Below are positions 1 to 6,806 of a DNA stretch of 64,000 nt, one piece after another. The position numbers and the translations under genes are program-made. The notes beneath the pieces were generated by a model. It ran no database searches, had not been told where the DNA came from, and worked only from the letters and a program-made list of their open reading frames with translations. Within the stretch, counting starts at the first letter, position 1. Each line of letters starts with the position of its first letter. The DNA is from Ilyobacter_A sp963668015 (GTDB lineage Bacteria > Fusobacteriota > Fusobacteriia > Fusobacteriales > Fusobacteriaceae): positions 16,213 to 80,212 of the forward strand of contig CAXXCR010000006.1 of the NCBI GenBank assembly GCA_963668015.2. Direction: 5' to 3'.

Positions 1-885
1 TGCCAAAACATCCAAGTGGGCTCCTCCAAGAATAAAAAACGAACCTAGAAACACTCCTGTAAATTTTTCCATTATCTCTTCACTTTTTAATGTCAATACA
101 TCTGAAAAGTTTGTCAACACAGCACCAAAACTCATTATTGATAAAAGTTCTGAAATGTGAAGTTCCTCAGATATTCCCAAAAGCAGCAGTATAAAGGATA
201 CCAAAAGCATCTGCACTATCTCGGTATTCACTATTTTTTTCAGCATAACTAGATAAATAGCCGCAAGGACCCCGCCTAAAGCAACAGCTGAAACTATTGA
301 TAAAATTGTCGATATGAGTATGGCATGTATGTCTACTCTTATTCCTTTTATAAGTGCTTTTGAAAAACTTATTGCAAAAGCAAATATTATAAGAGCCATC
401 GCATCGTCTATCCCAACTATGGCTAGTATGGTTGAAGTAAAATTCCCTTTTGACTTATACTGCTTTATTACGGCAACAGTAGCCGCCGGAGCCGTAGCCG
501 AAGCCACGGCTCCAAAAAGTAAACATTTGTAAGTCTCAAACCCAGATATCTTGAGTAAGACTACAACTGAAACAAACGCTCCCAAACATTCCCATATAAC
601 GATTAAAAATATACTTTTCCCAAGCTTTTTTAAAACGTCAACTTTTAATTCTATTCCTATTGTAAAAGCTATTATACCTAGAGCTATCGTTGGTATTATA
701 TGAAGCTTTTCTATCATTTCTTCGAAGTTATCATGACCCATTATAAATGTCAATATAGTTCCACAAATGACACCTAATACCACATACCCAGTTACTTCAG
801 GTATCTGTAAAAAATTTGAAATTCTCTTATTAAAAAACGCTATAATAAATATTAAACCCAATACAATTAACAAATTATGCTCCAT
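1..885 (-). CDS. Cation/proton antiporter, CPA2 (Na+/H+ exchanger) family, C-terminus beyond window
   Basis: Translating the minus strand from the ATG at 885 gives 295 open residues that run off the left edge. The product is strongly hydrophobic with about nine membrane segments. It shows the small-residue stretch ASATAPAATVAV (about 129-139) and an Asp-Asp pair in GIDDAMAL (160-161), the ion-binding signature of Na+/H+ antiporters. The family exchanges Na+ or K+ for protons across the inner membrane. It lies 27 bp downstream of the EIIA gene and is probably cotranscribed with it, which suggests phosphorelay control of ion transport. The ion is not deducible, and any C-terminal nucleotide-binding domain lies outside the window. 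Confidence 0.85.
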   Translation of the reverse strand, partial: MEHNLLIVLGLIFIIAFFNKRISNFLQIPEVTGYVVLGVICGTILTFIMGHDNFEEMIEKLHIIPTIALGIIAFTIGIELKVDVLKKLGKSIFLIVIWECLGAFVSVVVLLKISGFETYKCLLFGAVASATAPAATVAVIKQYKSKGNFTSTILAIVGIDDAMALIIFAFAISFSKALIKGIRVDIHAILISTILSIVSAVALGGVLAAIYLVMLKKIVNTEIVQMLLVSFILLLLGISEELHISELLSIMSFGAVLTNFSDVLTLKSEEIMEKFTGVFLGSFFILGGAHLDVLA

Positions 886-912
886 TTTATACTACTCCCG
901 ACTTTAGAATTC

Positions 913-1347
913 TTAGAAAAGTTCAACTACCTCTTCAGCTCTTGTCGCACCGAAAAGGATATCTCTCCTGACTTTATTTTTCGCCAAAAGTATCAATTTC
1001 GATAAAATTCTGAGATACCTTTTCTGTTCTCCTTCAGGTGCGCCTATCAAAAAAACAGCTTTTACAGGTTCACTATCGATAGAGTCCCACTCCAAGCCAT
1101 CTTTATTTATTCCCACCACTATAAAAAAATCATCTACCCCTTTAAGCTTTGCATGTGGTATAGCTATACCAAGGCCTATTCCCGTACTTAGTATAGCTTC
1201 TCTTTCAAATACCCCTCTTTCAAACAACTTTGCATCAGACAATTTCCCGAGTTCATTGGCTCTTTTTACAAGGCTCTTTATTGTATCCTCAGAAGTTCCT
1301 CCCTTTAAAAAGATAACCCCCTCTTCCTTAATCAGCTTTTCCAGCAT
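913..1347 (-). CDS. PTS EIIA domain protein, fructose/nitrogen (PtsN) type
   Basis: The 144-residue protein is a complete stand-alone EIIA domain. The phosphorylatable histidine is His65 in GIAIPHAK, preceded by the usual EREAILSTGIGLGIAIPH context. Proteins of this type accept phosphate from HPr or NPr and often act as regulators rather than in sugar import. AGGAGG lies just upstream of the ATG. It is the first gene of a likely two-gene operon with the cation/proton antiporter, and no EIIB or EIIC is nearby. That supports a regulatory role on the antiporter, by analogy with PtsN control of K+ transport; this is inference. Confidence 0.9.
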   Translation of the reverse strand: MLEKLIKEEGVIFLKGGTSEDTIKSLVKRANELGKLSDAKLFERGVFEREAILSTGIGLGIAIPHAKLKGVDDFFIVVGINKDGLEWDSIDSEPVKAVFLIGAPEGEQKRYLRILSKLILLAKNKVRRDILFGATRAEEVVELF

Positions 1348-1423
1348 ACGATTCCTCCTATTTATAAATAATTAATTTTTCAAACACTATTTACAGTATA
1401 AATTAGAAAATAACACAAAATTT

Positions 1424-1453
1424 ATTATAACACTTTAACAATGGTAATGTAAA
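1424..1453 (-). promoter_or_regulatory. Putative sigma70-type promoter for the EIIA-antiporter operon
   Basis: On the minus strand TTTACA is followed after 18 bp by a perfect TATAAT. The -10 ends about 75 bp before the EIIA start. This is the best promoter match in the region. Confidence 0.55.
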
Positions 1454-2041
1454 ATCTAATTTTAGTTTTGTTAATCTATATTTTTAATAAAACTCGACAT
1501 TTTATATAATTTTTAATATTACTAAATCTAAGATCTCGAAATATTGGGTTTAAATCTATGATTTTTCTGGTGATAAAACAAGGACAGTAAATCGCATTCT
1601 TTATTGATTTATTTATGCGGACTTCATCCAAAATTATTCGGCACCTATATTTTTCCATTTCACTTTTTTAAAAAACTCTTTATCAAATCAAAAAAATTAT
1701 AAAATAATTCTAAAAAACATATTAAATTTTAAACAATAACAACACAGGTTCAATATGTTGAAAACTTGTAAAAGTCTTGTTAAATCTAGGATTAACATTT
1801 TAAGTAATTCTTTACATAAATACTTAAGATTAGTTTTTCACTGTTTTTTCGTCATCTTTCACCATTTAACAAACCCTACGGCCATTGAATTAATCTGTTT
1901 TTTTTGTTATGCTTTTTTAGAGTGCCTACTTTTATTTCTTAAATTTTAATAAAAAACATAAATACTGATTTATATAATGAATCTCTAGAATCATTTCAAT
2001 AAATAAAAAATAAAATAATCGGCTTGCTCTATAAATAATAA
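1454..2041. other. Noncoding AT-rich spacer, nothing recognised
   Basis: About 590 bp of very AT-rich sequence between the divergent EIIA and ClC genes. Short open frames exist on both strands but lack ribosome binding sites, good codon patterns and any family resemblance. No hairpin terminator or RNA family was recognised. Confidence 0.5.
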
Positions 2042-2383
2042 ATTAACCTAAGTTGCTACCTGTAATAAAATATTGAATTTCTTACAAGGACATAAAAAAC
2101 TTTTTGGTCACGAATCACACGAATAAACACTAATATAAAATCAAAACCTTGGACACAAAGCGGCACAGAGGAAAAGAGTGAGTTTCACAGAGAAATGCTA
2201 AAAACCTATAGTTTTCAGTTCTTGAATCATTAGTGAGATTTGTGTAATTCGTGACAAAAGATGTCTTTGATTTTAAAGCTCTTCTCTGTGTAGCTCTTGT
2301 TTTAGACCTCTGTGAAACTCTGTGTCCGAAAAAAAGTTTTTTAATAAATTCAGTAATTTATCGCAATAGTAACTTGAGTTAAA
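2042..2383. repeat. Intergenic CACAGAG repeat element, copy A (full length)
   Basis: A 340-bp element with imperfect terminal inverted repeats of about 38 bp. The left end contains CTAAGTTGCTAC and TAAAATATTGAATTT. The right end, reverse-complemented, contains CTCAAGTTACTATTGCGATAA and TTACTGAATTT. Inside are two further inverted-repeat pairs in interleaved order: a GTCACGAATCACACGAAT arm (2107) pairs with 2229-2255, and a GGACACAAAGCGGCACAGAG arm (2151) pairs with 2281-2327. Related copies lie near 13.1, 17.9 and 19.8 kb, with a remnant near 4.2 kb. It is noncoding, and no transposase is encoded. Confidence 0.75.
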
Positions 2384-2490
2384 TTAATAAAATGTTTAAA
2401 TTTAAAAATGCCAAAATAAGTATTCTGCGGAAATTTATACTGTTGCATTTTATTTGACAATCTAGGTTTTGTACAACGAGGAGAATGGTT

Positions 2491-4080
2491 ATGGAAGAAG
2501 TAAAAATATCTAAATCAATAGCACATTGGCAAAAAGATTATCTACACCTTTATATGTTCGGCGGTGCAGTGGGAATATTAAGCGGATTTATTGTGGTTCT
2601 TTATAGACTTTCTTTAAACCTGCTAAACTCAAAGCGCCATGATATTTTCGAAAAAATACACCTTGGCGATATCAAGCTTGCAGCTTTTACTTTTATAACG
2701 TTTTTAGCAGTTGCCTTTTTGTTATCCAAATTAATAAAAAAGATGCCCATGATAAAAGGGAGTGGGATACCTCAAGTCAAGGGAGTTCTTTTAAGACAGT
2801 GGGATTTTAATTGGCTTTCTGAACTACTGGGGAAATTTTTTGGCGGTTTACTTAGCATCGGTAGCGGACTTTCCCTTGGTAGAGAAGGGCCTTCGGTACA
2901 GTTGGGCTCGTTAATAGGTAGTGGCATTACAAAAATTTTCAAGAGGAGTGAAGTTGAGAAAAAATACCTTATAACCAGCGGAGCAAGTGCAGGGCTTGCT
3001 GCATCTTTCAACGCACCTCTTGCCGGAGTTATATTTTCTTTAGAAGAACTGCATAAGTATTTTTCTCCTGTACTGCTTACCTGTGTCCTGATTGCATCCG
3101 TTTGTGCCGATTTTGTTTCCAGGAATTTTTTCGGACTTCATCCGGTATTTAATTTTGAGATAAATCACTACTTTGCCCTTTCCAAATACCCCGCCCTCAT
3201 AGTGTTTGGAATATTGGTGGGTATAGCGGGTAAAGTTTTCAATATAGGTTTGCTAAAATTTCAAGACTTATACAATCAATCAAAGATGAACTCTACTTTA
3301 AAAACTGCTATCCCTATAATAACATCATTTATACTAAGTATTTTTCTTTTTGATGTTACCGGTGGTGGGCATCATATAATAGAAAAAATAAGCAAATCAG
3401 ATTTTTCCATAAGATTTCTGCTTATAATTCTTGTAATCAAATTTTTATTTACACTTATCTGTTACGGTTCAGGGGTACCTGGAGGGATCTTTCTTCCAAT
3501 GCTTGTTTTGGGGGCTCTCATTGGAAAAATTTACGGAACACTGCTTACTTTTACCGGCAACTTTGAGCCAATCTACACAACACACTTTATTATACTTGGT
3601 ATGGCAGCATACTTCACTGCGGTTGTAAGAGCTCCAATAACCGGAAGCGTGCTTATCCTTGAGATGACAGGATCTTTCCATCACCTCTTAAGCCTGGTAG
3701 TGGTGTCTATGGTTTCATATATATTTACAGAGCTTATAGAATCAAGACCTATCTACGATCTGCTGTATAAAAAAATGATAAGCAAACAGATAATTGAAGA
3801 GGGCGATGAGCAAAGAAAAATCACTATCTTGGTACCGATAACTGCGGATTCATACCTTGATTCTAAACTTATATCAGAAGTATCCTGGCCTGAAAAATGT
3901 CTTATTGTTGGAATAAGGAGAGGAGAGGGAGATGAATTTATACCCCGTGGATCGACCAGAATTATATCTGGAGACCACCTTGTGATCCTTACCGACGAAA
4001 AGAGTGTCAAGCGCATAAAGCCTCTCTTATACGAGATGGGAACTGAAATATACAAGGGAAACTTCTTTGCAACATCATAG
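2491..4080 (+). CDS. ClC-family chloride channel/H+-coupled antiporter with C-terminal TrkA-C (RCK_C) domain
   Basis: A CLC core is followed by a C-terminal TrkA-C-like domain of about 70 residues (ITADSYLDSKLISEV, then IPRGSTRIISGDHLVIL). Core motifs are GSGIP near residue 92, GREGPSVQLG near 132 with the gating glutamate intact, and GSGVPGGIFLP. An intact gating Glu usually indicates Cl-/H+ exchange. An ATG at 2485 is only 1 nt from the GAGGAG ribosome site, whereas the ATG at 2491 is 7 nt away, so 2491 is preferred (529 residues). The gene stands alone between repeat copy A and a strong terminator. The TrkA-C domain suggests ligand gating, which is inference. Confidence 0.92.
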   Translation: MEEVKISKSIAHWQKDYLHLYMFGGAVGILSGFIVVLYRLSLNLLNSKRHDIFEKIHLGDIKLAAFTFITFLAVAFLLSKLIKKMPMIKGSGIPQVKGVLLRQWDFNWLSELLGKFFGGLLSIGSGLSLGREGPSVQLGSLIGSGITKIFKRSEVEKKYLITSGASAGLAASFNAPLAGVIFSLEELHKYFSPVLLTCVLIASVCADFVSRNFFGLHPVFNFEINHYFALSKYPALIVFGILVGIAGKVFNIGLLKFQDLYNQSKMNSTLKTAIPIITSFILSIFLFDVTGGGHHIIEKISKSDFSIRFLLIILVIKFLFTLICYGSGVPGGIFLPMLVLGALIGKIYGTLLTFTGNFEPIYTTHFIILGMAAYFTAVVRAPITGSVLILEMTGSFHHLLSLVVVSMVSYIFTELIESRPIYDLLYKKMISKQIIEEGDEQRKITILVPITADSYLDSKLISEVSWPEKCLIVGIRRGEGDEFIPRGSTRIISGDHLVILTDEKSVKRIKPLLYEMGTEIYKGNFFATS

Positions 4081-4097
4081 AACATTATTTTGATTTC

Positions 4098-4140
4098 ATG
4101 AGTAAATAAGTTATCTGAATAGCTTATTTACTCATTTTTT
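4098..4140 (+). terminator. Rho-independent terminator of the ClC gene
   Basis: A perfect 13-bp stem, ATGAGTAAATAAG pairing with CTTATTTACTCAT, with a 12-nt loop and followed by T6, starts 17 bp after the stop codon. Confidence 0.9.
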
Positions 4141-4149
4141 ATTTAAATT

Positions 4150-4280
4150 TTGCTCCGCGGAACTAACCTAATAAGCTCTATAATTCTTTTGATTTATATG
4201 ACTTTCTCTGTGAAACTCTTTGTAAAAAAAATTATTTTTATATAAAATCAGTACTTTATCGCAATGCTCTAAACTTCTAT
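4150..4280. repeat. Degraded remnant of the CACAGAG intergenic repeat (copy B)
   Basis: Contains CTCTGTGAAACTCTTTGT followed by ATAAAATCAGTACTTTATCGCAAT. This matches the C' arm and right terminal repeat of copy A in the same order. The other half is absent or unrecognisable. Confidence 0.55.
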
Positions 4281-4282
4281 TT

Positions 4283-4312
4283 AAAAAAACGCTCTGAAAT
4301 TTCAGAGCGTTT
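4283..4312 (-). terminator. Terminator of the MFS gene
   Basis: A perfect palindrome AACGCTCTGAAA/TTTCAGAGCGTT is followed on the minus strand by a run of T residues. It lies about 50 bp beyond the MFS stop codon. Confidence 0.85.
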
Positions 4313-4360
4313 GAATATTCATCACTTTTATTTTTATCACACAAATCCCGTAAAGTTCTT

Positions 4361-5563
4361 CTACTCCCGACTTCTTTTGGTACTTGCACCCCCTATCACA
4401 AAAAACACTAAAAAAATAGCAATTATACCTGACACAATAGGAGCTGTTACACCAAATTTTTCATTCAAGGCTCCAGAAACAGGAGAACAAAAGATCACAC
4501 CAAAGGAACCTGATAAAATTATCGTGGTCATTACTGAAGGATCAACTGTTTTTTTACCCTGTGTTCCAAACGAAAGTATCGACGGATAGAGGGCAGCTGA
4601 AAACATTCCTGACAAACCTATACATAAAAATGAAAGGTATAAGCTGTCGGTGAATAGAAGAGCAAGCAGTGAAAAACCAGCTAAAATCGAAGAAGTTTTT
4701 ATATAGTTTTCAAGCCTAATATAACGCATTATATTAGCTATAACTACTCTTCCGACTACCATAAAAATCCAAAACGAAGATATCCCCAATTTTGAAATTT
4801 GCGACTCCACTCCGGATAAAACAAGATACTCCACAATCCAATAGTTTACTATAGCTTCAAAAAAAGTATATAAAAATATAGCCAAAGAAGACAGGTAAAC
4901 CTTTTTATCCAACCCATTAATTTTAAACTTTTGAGTTTTTCTTTCAGATTCAATCTCATATGAAATAGCTGAAAAATCATTCTTAAAGATCAGTAACATG
5001 CTTACACATACAATTAGTAGAAACGCCCTGCATACCACGACCCAAGAAAACCCTCTGTTGATCAAAAAAGCTGCCAGTACCGGAGTCAGCACTGCACATG
5101 CCGAGTAGCATGCGTGTAAAACCACCAATTTTGCAGACCTATTGTCATCATAAAGGTTTACTATCATAAAGTTCGCAAAAGACGTATATAGACCTATTCC
5201 CAATCCTGCAAGCGTAATATAGATTGAAAAAAGAACTATATTTTGTACCGATGTCAGCCCCAAAGTACCCAATATAACTGCAAAACTAGAAAATATAAGG
5301 TTCTTTTTCAAAGAAAATTTTTGTAAGAAGAATTTATTTGTAACTACACTAACTGTTATTGCAGCAGAAAACAGGGTAAGTATATACTGCAGTTTAGATG
5401 TCTCGATTCCAAAATGAGATGCCAACTCCAGCTTCATAGCACCCAAAGATATCACAGCTATCCCTACATAAGAAAAAATAAAATACGATATAAGTGCAAT
5501 ACTGTTTTTCCCGCTGGTATTAGTCCTTTTGTAGACAAACTGTGAGTAAATATTATTTAACAT
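4361..5563 (-). CDS. MFS transporter, TsgA/FucP-like
   Basis: A 400-residue protein with about 12 hydrophobic segments and a polar central loop near residues 195-215 between the two six-helix halves. This is the normal MFS architecture and length. The fragments GLGIGLYTSFANFMI and GLSGMFSAALYPSILSFGTQ resemble the TsgA group, which is related to sugar:H+ symporters. AGGAGG precedes the ATG by 6 nt. It is monocistronic, with its own terminator. The substrate is unknown. The same-strand small-peptide/HNH cluster lies upstream across a 127-bp gap, so read-through from it is possible but not shown. Confidence 0.85.
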   Translation of the reverse strand: MLNNIYSQFVYKRTNTSGKNSIALISYFIFSYVGIAVISLGAMKLELASHFGIETSKLQYILTLFSAAITVSVVTNKFFLQKFSLKKNLIFSSFAVILGTLGLTSVQNIVLFSIYITLAGLGIGLYTSFANFMIVNLYDDNRSAKLVVLHACYSACAVLTPVLAAFLINRGFSWVVVCRAFLLIVCVSMLLIFKNDFSAISYEIESERKTQKFKINGLDKKVYLSSLAIFLYTFFEAIVNYWIVEYLVLSGVESQISKLGISSFWIFMVVGRVVIANIMRYIRLENYIKTSSILAGFSLLALLFTDSLYLSFLCIGLSGMFSAALYPSILSFGTQGKKTVDPSVMTTIILSGSFGVIFCSPVSGALNEKFGVTAPIVSGIIAIFLVFFVIGGASTKRSRE

Positions 5564-5690
5564 GAAACTCCTCCTAAATTAAAATAAACCGCTATAGTCA
5601 AAATAGCATACTGTGGCCTGCATTGCAAGCCGATAATAATACATTAGATCTTATATTCATTTTTTTAATATTTAAAAAATTTAGTTTTAG

Positions 5691-6146
5691 TCAGGTTCCT
5701 TCTACAAATTTTCTGTAGCTTTTAAGCCACTTAGAGATATATTTAAAATTTTTAGAGGATACCAGCTTTTCCAAAACACCTAAATATACTTCTTCAGTTT
5801 TCTTCACATCCCTGTGATTTACATCCAAATAATTATTTATAAATATTTCTTCTACACCCTGATCACAAAAACAGGCTTTGCTATAAAAAACATCTTCAAA
5901 TAAACTTTTGGCAGAAATTACCCCCTCATCCAAAAACTCACACAATTCACTGTGGCAGGTTTTACAGAGTGTAACTACATCCGACAATCTTTCATTTCCA
6001 AGCCTCTCATAGGTATTGTGGTAGACATCTATATCTATACTGCTGCCGCAGATAGCGCATCTATAGCCGTCTACCTCCATTCTAAACTTTTTTGTGATAT
6101 TCCAGTACTCAGTTTCCAAATACCCCTTATCCACATTTTTATTCAT
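5691..6146 (-). CDS. HNH-like zinc protein
   Basis: The longest open frame begins at a GTG inside the 6178-6188 palindrome. The ATG at 6146, with GGAGGG 10 nt upstream, is the likelier start and gives 151 residues. It has a zinc-knuckle layout: YRCAICG (Cys30, Cys33), then VYHNTYERLGNE (His43), then LCKTCH (Cys61, Cys64, His65). This closely follows the HNH nuclease pattern VHHLTYERLGNE...LCxxCH, but the first His/Asp metal position is Tyr here. Nuclease activity is therefore uncertain. The C-terminal 75 residues are not recognised. It is the last gene downstream of the three 22-residue peptide genes and shares their palindrome. Confidence 0.75.
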   Translation of the reverse strand: MNKNVDKGYLETEYWNITKKFRMEVDGYRCAICGSSIDIDVYHNTYERLGNERLSDVVTLCKTCHSELCEFLDEGVISAKSLFEDVFYSKACFCDQGVEEIFINNYLDVNHRDVKKTEEVYLGVLEKLVSSKNFKYISKWLKSYRKFVEGT

Positions 6147-6177
6147 ATCTCTTATACCCTCCAATATAACAATTAAA

Positions 6178-6187
6178 TGCTCGAGCA
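6178..6187. promoter_or_regulatory. Palindrome 1 (TGCTCGAGCA), upstream of the HNH-like gene
   Basis: A 10-bp perfect palindrome with a central CpG, 13 bp after the stop of small-peptide gene 1 and 31 bp before the HNH-like start. It is one of four sites sharing this core. Central-CG palindromes are typical LacI-family operators. Confidence 0.65.
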
Positions 6188-6200
6188 CTATAAAATAAAA

Positions 6201-6269
6201 CTAATCATGTATATATTCTGCTGTTAAAGCCAATGCCACAAGTACGACTACTCCCATAAATATGAGCAT
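6201..6269 (-). CDS. 22-residue hydrophobic peptide, paralogue 1
   Basis: ATG at 6269, TAG at 6203-6201. GGGAGG lies 8 nt upstream, an optimal ribosome site. The peptide begins MLIFMGVVVLVALAL and ends TAEYIHD: one membrane-spanning stretch with a charged tail. Two paralogues of exactly the same length follow upstream with conserved pattern (L/S)IF(M/I)G(V/I)V...LAL(T/A)AEY. Differences between copies are mostly conservative or synonymous, which argues for translation. No known family is recognised. Small membrane regulators, type I toxins and transporter-associated microproteins are all possible. Confidence 0.8.
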   Translation of the reverse strand: MLIFMGVVVLVALALTAEYIHD

Positions 6270-6326
6270 CTCCTACACCTCCCGTCAAAACATATTTATT
6301 ATCCTTAAACAAACGCCCCTTCTTAA

Positions 6327-6342
6327 AAGTGCTCGAGCACTT
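6327..6342. promoter_or_regulatory. Palindrome 2 (AAGTGCTCGAGCACTT)
   Basis: The longest member of the set, a perfect 16-bp palindrome. It sits 20 bp after the stop of small-peptide gene 2 and about 57 bp before the start of gene 1. It is a likely operator for the adjacent LacI-type regulator. Confidence 0.7.
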
Positions 6343-6361
6343 AATGCTGTAAAAAATTATT

Positions 6362-6430
6362 TTATTCATGTATATACTCTGCTGCCAAAGCCAGTGCTAT
6401 AAGTACAACCACTCCCATAAATATAAGCAT
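6362..6430 (-). CDS. 22-residue hydrophobic peptide, paralogue 2
   Basis: ATG at 6430, TAA at 6364-6362, with GGAGG 8 nt upstream. The peptide begins MLIFMGVVVLIALAL and ends AAEYIHE. It differs from paralogue 1 at three positions (Val to Ile, Thr to Ala, Asp to Glu), while many codons differ silently (for example CTC/CTT, GTC/GTT, TTG/CTG). That pattern suggests selection on the peptide. A palindrome lies on each side. Function unknown; predicted single-pass membrane peptide. Confidence 0.8.
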   Translation of the reverse strand: MLIFMGVVVLIALALAAEYIHE

Positions 6431-6483
6431 TTTCTCCACCTCCAATACAAAATTTATTCACTTCAAAACACCCCTCAACAACC

Positions 6484-6495
6484 GTGCTCGAGCAC
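6484..6495. promoter_or_regulatory. Palindrome 3 (GTGCTCGAGCAC)
   Basis: A perfect 12-bp palindrome 27 bp after the stop of small-peptide gene 3 and 53 bp before the start of gene 2. It has the same core and similar spacing as the other sites. Confidence 0.7.
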
Positions 6496-6522
6496 TTGAA
6501 GTTTGAAAACTTTTAACCTAAA

Positions 6523-6591
6523 CTACTTACGTACATATTCTGCTGTTAAAGCTAAAACTACAAGCGCAACTATTCCTATAAATATACTCAT
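6523..6591 (-). CDS. 22-residue hydrophobic peptide, paralogue 3 (most diverged)
   Basis: ATG at 6591, TAG at 6525-6523, with a GGGGG/AGGAG ribosome site. The peptide begins MSIFIGIVALVVLAL and ends TAEYVRK. Length and core (IF.G.V.L..LAL.AEY) match the other two, but the tail is basic (RK) rather than acidic (HD or HE). It is the first gene of the array downstream of the regulator, so the three copies are probably not functionally identical. The family is not recognised. Confidence 0.78.
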   Translation of the reverse strand: MSIFIGIVALVVLALTAEYVRK

Positions 6592-6649
6592 CTCCTACAC
6601 CCCCTTAAAAATATCACTAGTGCACAGTTAAAAAGCACGCAACCCTTAC

Positions 6650-6661
6650 GTGCTCGAGCAC
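6650..6661. promoter_or_regulatory. Palindrome 4 (GTGCTCGAGCAC), upstream of the peptide array
   Basis: A perfect 12-bp palindrome 58 bp before the start of peptide gene 3. One half is also able to pair with an upstream TGCTCG in the leader RNA (see the hairpin at 6655-6702). Confidence 0.7.
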
Positions 6662-6702
6662 CGACGAGGTTAAAAATAAAAAGAACTTCGAACCTCTGCT
6701 CG
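6655..6702 (-). other. Leader hairpin overlapping palindrome 4
   Basis: In the minus-strand transcript CGAGCA and GAGGTT pair with AACCTC and TGCTCG, giving a 12-bp interrupted stem. The downstream strand uses half of palindrome 4, so the palindrome could act as an RNA element as well as a DNA operator. Whether it forms in vivo is inference. Confidence 0.45.
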
Positions 6703-6769
6703 ATAACTCTTACTTGCTATAAGTATACTATATAAGATTAAAATATCCTACAAAAAAAATTTATATTTA

Positions 6770-6806
6770 ATACCCCGTACTCAATAATTTTTTGAGTATG
6801 GGATAT
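6770..6806 (-). terminator. Weak terminator-like hairpin after the LacI-type gene
   Basis: CCATACTCAA and TTGAGTACGGG form an imperfect stem ending at the regulator's stop codon. The T-rich tract follows only after a gap, so termination may be partial and allow read-through into the peptide array. Confidence 0.45.

Noticed and set aside
314..532. Plus-strand open frame with hydrophobic residues
   Set aside because: It is the antisense shadow of the antiporter gene, which has the coherent membrane pattern and known motifs.
1476..1949. Short open frames in the spacer between the EIIA and ClC genes
   Set aside because: No ribosome sites, AT-driven composition, and no family resemblance.
6178..6661. 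Could the regularly spaced palindromes be a CRISPR array?
   Set aside because: The repeats are only 10-16 bp, and the intervening segments are about 150 bp, similar to one another and coding. No cas genes are near.
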